64,000 nucleotides of DNA from an uncultured Prevotellaceae bacterium (GTDB lineage: Bacteria; Bacteroidota; Bacteroidia; Bacteroidales; Bacteroidaceae): contig OMWI01000002.1 in the NCBI GenBank assembly GCA_900314715.1, forward strand, positions 1 to 64,000. The letters run 5' to 3'. This document shows, piece by piece, positions 12,101 through 18,955 of the stretch. Position 1 is the first letter of the stretch, and every line of letters begins with the position of its first letter. A program made the translations under genes and the position numbers. Below the pieces are notes generated by a model. That model was not told the DNA's origin and ran no database searches. It saw nothing but the letters and a program-made list of their open reading frames with translations.

Positions 12101-12391
12101 CGTCTCTGAGTCTTCTTTCATCATTACGGTCATGTTGTTGCGAGCATTTACTTCTTGGTTTGAGTAACCAATATAAGTAATGATAATAGGTGTGCCCTCT
12201 GTAACATTCAATGTGAACTTACCATCAAGGTCTGTGATGGCACCATTCTGAGGGTTAGCTTTCTCGACGACGGAAGCTCCGATAATGGGCTCTCCAAGTT
12301 CGTCAGTCACAGTTCCCAAGATTCCTTGGGCTTTCGTAATCATCGACACTATCAGTGCCAATGACAACAATAGAAACCTGCTTTTTTCCAT
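9143..12391 (-). CDS. SusC/RagA-family TonB-dependent outer-membrane porin
   Basis: Imports oligosaccharides across the outer membrane using TonB energy. The 1082 residues run as follows: signal peptide (1-22), a carboxypeptidase regulatory-like domain (about 24-105), the SusC signature VVVIGYGVQKKSVV, a plug domain with SGQPGSKSMIRIRGVGTIN and GAIYGARAANGVILVTTKKG, and then a long barrel ending in an aromatic C-terminal strand (TFTIGFNISL). First gene of the operon: a -7 box (TAACTTTG) lies about 50 bases upstream, and the regulator gene is upstream in the same direction. Confidence 0.97.
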   Translation of the reverse strand: MEKSRFLLLSLALIVSMITKAQGILGTVTDELGEPIIGASVVEKANPQNGAITDLDGKFTLNVTEGTPIIITYIGYSNQEVNARNNMTVMMKEDSETLQDVVVIGYGVQKKSVVTASIAKVSSDDLDGKTRLRAEDALKGMAAGVNVTSSSGQPGSKSMIRIRGVGTINNSEPLYIVDGMPTDQNGMESVNPSDIESIEVLKDAASGAIYGARAANGVILVTTKKGKLGKVSVNYNFSYGWQSAWKKRDVTGATDYAILQNERRVQNGLSPLYNDPYNLVDANDNKIIGFGTNWQDLLFNDNAPIVQHDVSISGASEKVNYYLSMGYFTQDGIVGGNYGQSNYDRLTIRSNNQFNIFDASKERNFLNKLDIGANLSYMRVHNTSLDANSTWGSPLGSALYLAPTLPVTLTQLGYDRIGEEDVPRYGQAMIDRYKAYDLYYDANGYPYTIPNYVGSYNEQNNPIAMMHNNPNKNWSHKFMPKFSLDLQLYDALKYHFSYSAELSFWGYNGATLQKYYLSGNNNSDHTQAAAYKGNNTTWQIENTLTYDKTFGKHTIGVVLGQSAMKFKGDELGGSHWNLVNPNKPSINYTTGGNLELTNDADGKVTGAKSLVGVWGGPYTEHRLASLFARVSYNYDERYMFQGTIRRDGSSRFGSNNKYGTFPSFSVGWNVMNEAFMENTRDWLTNLKFRASWGKNGNDNIGDFAYTTLTALGASSNYYYGKTASMTYGSKANRLANEDLKWEESEQTNLGLDFGFWNNQLTFTVDYFMKKTNGMIIDMPIPSYVGEQRPLANVGDMKNSGWEFELGYKWNISDARFAVKANAAYLKNKLTNIGNETGFINYGINQFSDGGTRAENGQPFPFFYGYKTDGIIQNKAEADAYNSKYGISSKPGDFRFVDTNGDNKINSDDRTNIGNGIPDWSFGFNFDAEWKGFDLSLFFQGVSGVDIFDATYRQDIASGNYPTWVLQRWTGEGTSNTVPSLGDSKNWVCSDMYIQDGSYLRLKNITLGYTLPRSLTNKIGINRFRAYVRAENLFTWTKYWGFDPEIGAGFDNDTQKHRTENSGVDYGVYPQARTFTIGFNISL

Positions 12392-12440
12392 ACTTTGTTA
12401 GTTAAAATGTTTATATTTGATTTCATTAGGATTTCTGGTA

Positions 12441-12448
12441 CAAAGTTA
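12441..12448 (-). promoter_or_regulatory. -7 promoter box for the glucan utilisation operon
   Basis: TAACTTTG on the minus strand fits the Bacteroidota TAnnTTTG consensus and would give a leader of about 45 bases before susC. No convincing -33 TTTG is visible, which would suit a promoter that needs an activator. Confidence 0.55.
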
Positions 12449-12607
12449 AGAAAAAAACAATCATGTGTCGGTTGATGAATTGAAAAAGTGGATGAATGTA
12501 AAGTGTGGTTTCTTTTATCTATCTGTTAATGAGTGACTTATGTTTTATGCATAAGGGAAAAAGAGTGGATGAAATATAGAGGTGTAATTTTTACATTTAT
12601 CACCTTT

Positions 12608-14263
12608 TTATAGGGTTTTCACCCTTGTTTCGAACTCTTCTCGATTACCTAAAGCACCATTTTTGATGCGTGCTCGATAGTTATAAATCGTGTTCACGGA
12701 ATAGTGCAAAAACTCGGCAATCTTAGAGGAATCTTCAAAACCCAAACGAATGAGTGCGAAGATACGAATGTCGGTGGTCAACCGATTGTCTTCCTTTGGA
12801 TGAATGCGGAATTCTGGTTGAAGTAAAGAGTTGAAGTCGTCGATGAAGTTGGGGAAGAGGTGTAGGAAAACGGTGTCAAAGTTCTCGTATAATTCTTCCA
12901 ATTCCTTTTCTTTCAGTTCTGTTGACTTAGAGATTTGGAACAATTCATCCAACTCTTTGTTTTTCATCTTCTTGTTCACCATCTTGCGGTAATTATCGAG
13001 CTTGTCGATATATTGCGCACAAAGGCTCATGAATCGTCCGATGTATTCTTCTTTCACGCGATTACTCTCTGAAAGTTGGCTATTGAGTGTAGATAATTGC
13101 GCGTTGAGTTCGGATAATTCATCGGTTTGCGTAGCCAATTGGAGATTGGCAGCAGCCAGTTCGTCATTAGACGTTTTCAAGGCGTTACGTGCCGTTGCCA
13201 ATTGTTGATTGCGACGATGCACGAAGAGTAGGGCAGCCAACAATAATAAGGCAAGTACGCTGATGGCAGCCAACGTAATCCACAATTGGCGGTTGGTGCG
13301 TTCGCTTTGCGCTTTATAGTTTTTCGCAATGTGCGAAAGCAATGGGGTAATCTGCCAATTGCGTTGGCGAGAACCGTAACGATTGGCACAATCAGATGTA
13401 TAACTGATATAATGTGAGGCACGGTCTAAATCGCCTTTCAACATAAGTTCGTTGGCAAGCTCCCACATCGAACCTTGATCCATGGCGGCGTTCTTGATAT
13501 CTGCCAAAACCGACTCCGTTAACCAATACATCATTTGTGTGGAGTCGCCCTTCAATTTGTATTCAATATAACGATAAAGGGCTGTCAAGGCGTATGGATG
13601 ACTCCCTGGTTCTACGGTTTTGAGCCATTCGTCGTTGATAGCCATCGACTCGTCAAATTTCCTTTCACCTTGCGCTCGTTGCTCGCGTTTTAACAAACAT
13701 GCCTCATGCGTAGCTGGAAGATTTTCATACATCAGTTGCTCATAGTGATAAGCTTTATCGAGATAGTTTTTCCGCATGTCAGCGAGTCGCGTATAATAAC
13801 TTAATTCACTATATACATTATTATATGCTTCATAGTAAGTGCCAAGGATATTCTTCTCCAAGTTGTTTGTCAAACGTATGGAGTCAAGAATGTTGAGAGC
13901 CTCGTCGTACATACCGATATTCGTACAACGAATGGCTAATAATGAACGACAATGAACAGAGGCGGGGTAATTGTTTTGTGCTTCTGCCAATGAAATACAT
14001 TGACGCAGAAAGTAAATGGCTGAATCGCTAACGAAAGGCCGATAGAGTTCATACAACTTAAATCCTGCCTCGTATTTTTGCTTGCCAGTGACTTGCTCGT
14101 AAGTATGACGGGCAATATTGATTTGTGCTTCTCGTTGGGCAATATATTTAGGTGATTCAGCAATAGCTTTGTCAATCTCTTGATAGCGTGATTCAATATC
14201 TGGACTCTGCGCCAAAATGATTGAAGAAAGCAATATGAAGGTCGTTGTAAATAGTAATCGCAT
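12608..14263 (-). CDS. SusR-like membrane sensor/regulator (DUF6377 type)
   Basis: Probable sensor that switches on the adjacent glucan locus. From the ATG at 14263 it is 551 residues: a signal-like hydrophobic start (1-19), a helical TPR-like periplasmic sensor region (about 20-320), one membrane segment (about 327-348), a coiled coil rich in QLATQTDELSELNAQLSTLN (about 352-402), and a cytoplasmic C-terminal part. That part ends in a LuxR/helix-turn-helix-like stretch, IAEFLHYSVNTIYNYRARI (515-533). This matches the DUF6377 family related to the starch regulator SusR. I chose the ATG at 14263 because a -7 box lies 50 bases upstream of it and the open frame above it runs through repeat DNA. 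Confidence 0.85.
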   Translation of the reverse strand: MRLLFTTTFILLSSIILAQSPDIESRYQEIDKAIAESPKYIAQREAQINIARHTYEQVTGKQKYEAGFKLYELYRPFVSDSAIYFLRQCISLAEAQNNYPASVHCRSLLAIRCTNIGMYDEALNILDSIRLTNNLEKNILGTYYEAYNNVYSELSYYTRLADMRKNYLDKAYHYEQLMYENLPATHEACLLKREQRAQGERKFDESMAINDEWLKTVEPGSHPYALTALYRYIEYKLKGDSTQMMYWLTESVLADIKNAAMDQGSMWELANELMLKGDLDRASHYISYTSDCANRYGSRQRNWQITPLLSHIAKNYKAQSERTNRQLWITLAAISVLALLLLAALLFVHRRNQQLATARNALKTSNDELAAANLQLATQTDELSELNAQLSTLNSQLSESNRVKEEYIGRFMSLCAQYIDKLDNYRKMVNKKMKNKELDELFQISKSTELKEKELEELYENFDTVFLHLFPNFIDDFNSLLQPEFRIHPKEDNRLTTDIRIFALIRLGFEDSSKIAEFLHYSVNTIYNYRARIKNGALGNREEFETRVKTL

Positions 14264-14315
14264 TTTAAGTTCTTTGGAAATGATACTTGAGCCTATATGC
14301 TCTGTAATTATTTTA

Positions 14316-14323
14316 CAAAGATA
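14316..14323 (-). promoter_or_regulatory. -7 promoter box for the SusR-like regulator
   Basis: TATCTTTG on the minus strand, with CTTG at the -33 position (14344-14347, spacing 20). It places the transcript start downstream of the extended reading frame and supports the start codon at 14263. Confidence 0.6.
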
Positions 14324-14416
14324 ACGATTTAAATTGTTACCTGCAAGAATTTGTGACCTTTTCTTACTTTTCAATGAAAATATAGTGGGAGAGAGACGAG
14401 AAGCATAGTTACGTTT

Positions 14417-14590
14417 GTAGGAAGTGTAGTTATGGAGCGTAGGAAGTATATTTGCGATTGTAGGAAGCGTAGTTAGATGGCGTAAAAAGGCCATTTCGAT
14501 TTCGTACATGAGCCATGTACCATTCGTACATTGGCTTTGTACTATTCGTACATTGCCCATGTATCATTCGTACATGGCGTATGTACGAAA
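14417..14590. repeat. Tandem array with a 22-bp period (two related sub-arrays)
   Basis: GTAGGAAG-type units start at 14417, 14439 and 14460, with a fourth more degenerate unit at 14482. CGTACAT-type units start at 14503, 14525, 14547 and 14569. Steps are 22 bp, with one of 21. The second set contains partly self-complementary words (ATGTAC, GTACAT). No spacer sequences separate the units. It lies about 100 bp upstream of the regulator promoter. Confidence 0.8.
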
Positions 14591-14698
14591 TGAAATTGGC
14601 TTTTTTGCCAAACCTCAAAATAGTCATTTGTTATTACCGTCATTATCGTTTTTCTAAATGGAAAAATAAGATTTTCAATGTGAAATCCATGAATTTTC

Positions 14699-15030
14699 TT
14701 GTTTTCGCGAAGACCTCCCGTATTTTTATCTAATTCTATGATTTTCAAAGAGTTTACTTTTTGAAGACCTCATGTAACACCTCATGTAACACCTCATGTA
14801 ACACCTCACCTAAGACCTCATGTAAGACCTCCCGTCGGTAATTGTGTAAGTTTGACCAGAAATGAGTGAGTAAAAGAAGAATCTACCGAATAATCAAGCC
14901 ACCAAAACGGGAGGTCTTATATGAGGTCTTACATGAGGTGTTACATGAGGTGTTACATGAGGTCTTCAAATATTCAACTCATTGATACTAAGTTATTTAA
15001 TTAATAAAACGGTAGGTCTTTGCAAAAACA
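14699..15030. repeat. Nested inverted repeat made of 12-bp tandem units (element copy 1)
   Basis: The left inner arm is six 12-bp units from 14764 to 14835 (consensus AAGACCTCATGT or AACACCTCATGT, last unit AAGACCTCCCGT). The right inner arm is five reverse-complement units from 14907 to 14966 (ACATGAGGTCTT and similar). The spacer is 71 bp. Single outer units lie on both sides (near 14709-14720 and 15008-15019), also inverted. The same design recurs at 51.36-51.70 kb. Confidence 0.85.
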
Positions 15031-15059
15031 ACAAAATTTGAGGAAAGAATGTGATTCAC

Positions 15060-15875
15060 CTATGGATTTTTCTTTTCTTTCAGCATTTTATTGAGGTGTG
15101 TCATAAGAATATGAAATCCTGGTTCTACCATTGCACCATGATCGTGACCATCCAATTCATAGAGATAAGTTTCGGTGTGACCTACCAATTTCATCATTCG
15201 TGCCAAATATTGGTTCTCGTCGTATCTACCGTAAAGTTCCTGTTCACGGTCGCCGCAAATGAGAACAAACGGAGGACAATCTTTGCGAACCCAATATAGG
15301 GGCGCAAATTCGTCGATGGTGGGTTGCAATGGTTGTATTCCCTGTATCTTCCTCACGTTGTAGTGCGTGATGGCTTGTCCACTGAATGGCACGTACATCA
15401 TGACATCATCGGCATTGATTTGGTAGGCATTTAACCATGCCTTGTTCAGACAGAGCATCATTGACAGATAACCACCTGCGGAATGGCCCGATACAATGAT
15501 TTTCTTCTTGTCTCCACCGTATTGGGCAATGTTGTTGAATACCCATGCCACCGCTTCGGCTGCATCGTCAAGTGTCTCCTTTACGGTTACTTTAGGCAAC
15601 AATCGATAGTTTGCACCGACAACGACAATACCTTTTTCCCTTAGTTTCCATGGAATCTCCTTGCTTCCACCTTCAAGGCCACCGCCATGAAACCAAACCA
15701 CAACAGGACAGTCTTTCTTTCCTTCGGGATAATACACGTCGAGTTTCAATCGTTCTTTCGAATATGCATCAGTCTTTTTCGTGTAGCTGATGTCATTCAC
15801 TTGTTTGTATGTCTGGGCATTGATGTGAAGACAATACAAACATACGGATAACAGGAGGGCAATTTGTCTTTTCAT
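15060..15875 (-). CDS. Exported alpha/beta-hydrolase esterase
   Basis: Predicted periplasmic carboxyl esterase, perhaps removing acetyl or feruloyl groups from plant glycans. The 271-residue protein has a signal peptide (1-20, ending HINAQ). It carries the oxyanion motif HGGG at 63-66, the nucleophile elbow GHSAG with Ser132, an acidic candidate at Asp209 (CGDREQ), and His246 in DGHDHGAM. This is the hormone-sensitive-lipase/BD-FAE style layout. Its substrate cannot be read from sequence. The next gene upstream on this strand is the histidine phosphatase, separated by a repeat. Confidence 0.85.
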   Translation of the reverse strand: MKRQIALLLSVCLYCLHINAQTYKQVNDISYTKKTDAYSKERLKLDVYYPEGKKDCPVVVWFHGGGLEGGSKEIPWKLREKGIVVVGANYRLLPKVTVKETLDDAAEAVAWVFNNIAQYGGDKKKIIVSGHSAGGYLSMMLCLNKAWLNAYQINADDVMMYVPFSGQAITHYNVRKIQGIQPLQPTIDEFAPLYWVRKDCPPFVLICGDREQELYGRYDENQYLARMMKLVGHTETYLYELDGHDHGAMVEPGFHILMTHLNKMLKEKKNP

Positions 15876-15897
15876 ATTTTGTGAATTTTATGGATGT

Positions 15898-16005
15898 AAG
15901 AAAGTTAGAAGCAAGAGGCAAGAGGCAAGAGATATGCTTTTTCCATTGAGCATTGACTATTGAGCATTGATTAGCATAACTAATCTCTTGCTTCTTGCTT
16001 CTTGT
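15898..16005. repeat. Inverted repeat overlapping the 3' end of the phosphatase gene
   Basis: AAGCAAGAGGCAAGAGGCAA-type sequence from about 15908 is mirrored by CTCTTGCTTCTTGCTTCTTG-type sequence to about 16005. Between them are two TTGAGCATTGA-type tandem words. The right arm runs into the phosphatase coding sequence, so the last residues of that protein (KKQEARD) are encoded by repeat DNA. Confidence 0.7.
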
Positions 16006-17260
16006 TTCTTACTTTCTCTAAATAATAATTGCGGAAATCTGACCATTTATAATAAGGTGCATTGTCGGTAGGAACGGGAAGTGTTGCCTCTTCACCATTG
16101 AGAAGGCATTTTACGAGGATGTCTTTCGATTTGTCTTTACTACGATAGAAAATCAGTTGGATATTCGCAGCCTTGCAAGTCTCCCAATTCTGATAGCAAT
16201 TCTTCACGTCATAAGGATTCTCGGGGTCAAGGTCGGCACCATTGATACCCATCAATACGGTGAGCGGACCAAGACAGGTGTCGTGTCCAAAGCGAAGGTC
16301 GGATATGCGTTTGGTCTTACCACTAATGACGGCATCAGCCTTCTTGATAATATCTTCAAGAATGGGTATCATGTCATATTGTGGTTGAAACACCCAAGAA
16401 TAAGAACCAAGGTTAGATTCTTCCCAACGACTCACCAGTTCTTCATCAGTAACGATGTCTCCCATCATCCCTTCGTGATTGATGCTTGGCAATGATGTGT
16501 AGAGGTTGATTAAGTCGCCCCCGACACGACGAACCTTTCTGGGAAGACCTTCGGTAGACGTAAAGACGCGAGACATCACTTTCTCCGATAACGAGCGGTC
16601 GCCTTGGAATTGGTCGCGGTTTTTCTCGAAGCGCGGTTTTACTCTTGGAAATTTATGTTTGATGGGGTTTTGGTTGTCAGTAGGAACCACCCCGTCAAGC
16701 GTGAAGCGCGATGATTGTTCACGTATTTCTATCTTGGGATTGCATTGAACGAGTTCTTGGCAGAAAGCCGACATGCTAATCACGCAACGTCCTGAGAGGG
16801 AAGAGATGGCGAGCACATTACCGCCTTTCTTGAACACTTCAGGGAAGTTGTTATACATGTTTCTCGCTATGCTCTGATGTTGTTCCCAACCCAATTGAGT
16901 CAGTTCGCTGACACCAGTCATGAGTTCATCCTTGGCAGCCATGAACTTATTATAAAACATCTCTCCTTGTGTCGTAAGCAGATGTTTTTCGTGAGCGAGC
17001 GTCAACAATGTATCTAAGTCCTTATAGAGTTGTTCAGTCCAGTAATAACGCGAACCGTGACGAGCGTAATGACTGATGTAGAAAGGTTTGTAGCCTTTAG
17101 GTGCTTTCGTCAATACGGTCTTCACATGAGTAGGATATGGGTAGTCGTTACCGTAAGCTTTTCTTGGATCATCCTTGAGTTGATCCATAGCAGATTTTCC
17201 TTGTCCCCACATAGATAAGGACATTAAGACGAGGAACAGGATTGAAAGGATTTTTTTCAT
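15980..17260 (-). CDS. Exported histidine acid phosphatase (phytase/MINPP-like)
   Basis: Predicted periplasmic or vesicle-borne phosphatase releasing phosphate from inositol phosphates or other phosphomonoesters. The 426 residues begin with a signal peptide (about 1-20). The branch-2 histidine phosphatase motif RHGSR is at 67-71 (nucleophile His68), and the proton-donor pair His326-Asp327 is in FGHDTCL. MINPP enzymes often have HAE at the donor site, so HD leaves phytase versus MINPP open. The C-terminal tail KKQEARD is encoded by an intergenic repeat that has invaded the 3' end. Confidence 0.83.
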   Translation of the reverse strand: MKKILSILFLVLMSLSMWGQGKSAMDQLKDDPRKAYGNDYPYPTHVKTVLTKAPKGYKPFYISHYARHGSRYYWTEQLYKDLDTLLTLAHEKHLLTTQGEMFYNKFMAAKDELMTGVSELTQLGWEQHQSIARNMYNNFPEVFKKGGNVLAISSLSGRCVISMSAFCQELVQCNPKIEIREQSSRFTLDGVVPTDNQNPIKHKFPRVKPRFEKNRDQFQGDRSLSEKVMSRVFTSTEGLPRKVRRVGGDLINLYTSLPSINHEGMMGDIVTDEELVSRWEESNLGSYSWVFQPQYDMIPILEDIIKKADAVISGKTKRISDLRFGHDTCLGPLTVLMGINGADLDPENPYDVKNCYQNWETCKAANIQLIFYRSKDKSKDILVKCLLNGEEATLPVPTDNAPYYKWSDFRNYYLEKVRNKKQEARD

Positions 17261-17278
17261 GGGCGTATTTTGTTTTTA

Positions 17279-17397
17279 ATTATTTATTGACCATTGAGCA
17301 TTGACATTTGAGCATTGAAGATTAAAAAATGAAAAATGATTGGCAAAGCTAATCTCTTGCTTCTTACTTTCTTGCATCTTGCTTCTTACTTCACTGA
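17279..17397. repeat. Second copy of the repeat flanking the phosphatase gene
   Basis: Contains the same words as the repeat at 15.9-16.0 kb: ATTGAGCATTGA twice, GCTAATCTCTTGCTTCTTAC, and CTTGCTTCTTACTT. The phosphatase gene is therefore bracketed by related short repeats. Confidence 0.65.
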
Positions 17398-17478
17398 TGC
17401 AAATATACATATTAATCCCCAATATCATGCGTAATATGTAAAAAAAATGTGTTTTTCTAAAATTAACCATATATTTAT

Positions 17479-17509
17479 TTTGTCCTTTCGTTGAAAATCT
17501 TTAACTTTG
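17479..17509 (+). promoter_or_regulatory. Promoter of infC-rpmI-rplT
   Basis: A -33 TTTG at 17479-17482 is separated by 19 bp from the -7 box TAACTTTG at 17502-17509, a near-perfect Bacteroidota housekeeping promoter. The leader is about 30 bases. Confidence 0.85.
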
Positions 17510-17544
17510 CAGCCGTTTAGCAAAAAAACACTTAAAATAATTGG

Positions 17545-18240
17545 ATGAAGAATGACAAAATGAAAAATCAGTACCGCGTGAATGAGCAAATTCATGTTCG
17601 GGAAGTACGTGTTGTTGGAGAGAATGGTTCAATGGTGTTGCCAATACGTCAAGCACTTGATATGGCACAGCAACAAGGTGTAGACCTCGTTGAGATTTCT
17701 CCAAATGCCCAACCGCCAGTTTGTCGTCTCATCGATTATTCGAAGTTCATTTACCAGCAGAAGAAGCATCAGAAAGAGATGAAAGCCAAGCAGGTAAAGG
17801 TGGAAATCAAGGAGATACGTTTCGGACCTCAAACTGACGAGCATGACTATCAATTCAAGTTGAAACATGCTATCGAGTTCCTTGAAGAAGGCAATAAGGT
17901 GAGAGCTTACGTATTCTTCCGTGGACGTTCCATCCTTTTCAAGGAGCAAGGTGAAGTTTTGTTGCTTCGATTTGCCAACGACTTGGAAGAGTACGGTAAG
18001 GTAGAACAACTGCCGAAGTTGGAAGGTAAGAAGATGTTCTTGTATATGGCTCCCAAGAAAGCAGGAGTTGCCAAGAAGAGCCAACAAAAGAAAGACCGCG
18101 AGAAGCGAATGGCTGAAAGCTTGGAGAACGCCAAGGCAGAGAAAGAGGTGAAAGTAGTCAATAACGGACTCTTTGCCAATGCCAAGGGTGGCGAGGACAT
18201 TCTCAATAAGTTGAGAAACAGCGAGGAAACTGAAGATTAA
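17545..18240 (+). CDS. infC: Translation initiation factor IF-3
   Basis: Binds the 30S subunit and checks the initiator tRNA-start codon match. Both IF-3 domains are visible: the N-terminal part ([18 protein letters not shown]-type helix, [12 protein letters not shown]) and the C-terminal part ([27 protein letters not shown]). At 231 residues it is longer than the usual 170-180 because of a charged C-terminal extension (about 183-231, rich in Lys and Glu), which is common in Bacteroidota. Met6 (17560) is an alternative start. The gene order infC-rpmI-rplT is the classic one. Confidence 0.97.
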   Translation: MKNDKMKNQYRVNEQIHVREVRVVGENGSMVLPIRQALDMAQQQGVDLVEISPNAQPPVCRLIDYSKFIYQQKKHQKEMKAKQVKVEIKEIRFGPQTDEHDYQFKLKHAIEFLEEGNKVRAYVFFRGRSILFKEQGEVLLLRFANDLEEYGKVEQLPKLEGKKMFLYMAPKKAGVAKKSQQKKDREKRMAESLENAKAEKEVKVVNNGLFANAKGGEDILNKLRNSEETED

Positions 18241-18249
18241 AGATAATGA

Positions 18250-18281
18250 GGTGCGTAACGCCGGGTATATGCGTTGCCACC
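18250..18281 (+). promoter_or_regulatory. Hairpin in the infC-rpmI gap, possible L20-type leader
   Basis: GGTG (18250-18253) pairs with CACC (18278-18281), and AACGC (18257-18261) pairs with GCGTT (18271-18275), with an internal bulge. The place is where L20 autoregulatory leaders occur in other phyla. The function is an inference; it is not a terminator because no T-run follows. Confidence 0.4.
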
Positions 18282-18312
18282 ATATAATAAATAACAATAA
18301 ATATTAAAAACA

Positions 18313-18510
18313 ATGCCAAAAGTAAAAACAAATTCCGGTGCAAAGAAGAGATTTCGTTTCACTGGTACTGGTAAGATTAAGAGACATCATGCTTACCACA
18401 GTCACATTCTGACAAAGAAAACAAAGAAACAAAAGAGAAATTTGGTTCATCAGGCTATCGTTGACCCAAGCAACATGAAGCAGGTACGTGACTTACTCTG
18501 CCTCCGTTAA
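18313..18510 (+). CDS. rpmI: 50S ribosomal protein L35
   Basis: Small basic ribosomal protein of 65 residues, the usual length. The family start [14 protein letters not shown] and the [18 protein letters not shown] stretch are clear. It lies between infC and rplT, as in most bacteria. Confidence 0.97.
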   Translation: MPKVKTNSGAKKRFRFTGTGKIKRHHAYHSHILTKKTKKQKRNLVHQAIVDPSNMKQVRDLLCLR

Positions 18511-18545
18511 TTATTAATTAGTTAAACAGTTAAAGAAGAAAGACT

Positions 18546-18890
18546 ATGCCAAGATCAGTAAATCATGTTGCTTCAAAAGCAAGAAGAACGAGAATTCTGA
18601 AATTAACCAAAGGATATTTTGGAGCCCGCAAGAATGTTTGGACAGTTGCAAAGAACACTTATGAGAAGGGTTTAACATACGCTTATCGCGATCGTCGTAC
18701 CAAGAAGCGTAATTTCCGTGCTTTGTGGATTCAACGTATCAATGCTGCCGCTCGCTTAGAGGGTATGAGCTATTCTAAGTTGATGGGTGCTTTGAGTAAG
18801 GCTGGTATTGAAATCAACCGTAAGGTGCTTGCCGACCTCGCCATGAACAACCCAGAGGCTTTCAAGGCTATCGTTGACAAAGTGAAGTAA
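18546..18890 (+). CDS. rplT: 50S ribosomal protein L20
   Basis: Needed for early 50S assembly. The 114 residues start [14 protein letters not shown] and contain [15 protein letters not shown] and [11 protein letters not shown], which are diagnostic for L20. L20 is the known autoregulator of this operon in several bacteria. A strong terminator follows. Confidence 0.97.
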   Translation: MPRSVNHVASKARRTRILKLTKGYFGARKNVWTVAKNTYEKGLTYAYRDRRTKKRNFRALWIQRINAAARLEGMSYSKLMGALSKAGIEINRKVLADLAMNNPEAFKAIVDKVK

Positions 18891-18915
18891 AGTAGTTTTC
18901 TTAATTATAGGATTG

Positions 18916-18955
18916 AAAGAGTGAGCATTTGATAATTGAATGCTCACTCTTTTTT
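18916..18955 (+). terminator. Strong terminator after rplT
   Basis: A 14-bp perfect stem, AAAGAGTGAGCATT (18916-18929) with AATGCTCACTCTTT (18939-18952), followed by a T-run. The stop codon of the convergent tex gene (18954-18956) touches it, so it may act in both directions. Confidence 0.92.

Larger units (their letters stand above)
14264..15059. other. Gene-free stretch between regulator and esterase
   Basis: About 800 bases with no credible gene. From left to right it holds the regulator promoter, a 22-bp-period tandem array (14417-14590), unremarkable AT-rich sequence, and a nested inverted repeat built from 12-bp units (14699-15030). Confidence 0.8.

Noticed and set aside
14264..14560. 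N-terminal extension of the SusR-like regulator
   Set aside because: The extra 99 residues are encoded by the promoter region and 22-bp repeats; a -7 box and the signal-like start support 14263.
14764..14966. CRISPR array
   Set aside because: 12-bp units abut without unique spacers and are present in both orientations; no cas genes.
17629..18297. Antisense open frame over infC
   Set aside because: Low-complexity Leu/Ser-rich translation of the IF-3 complement strand.
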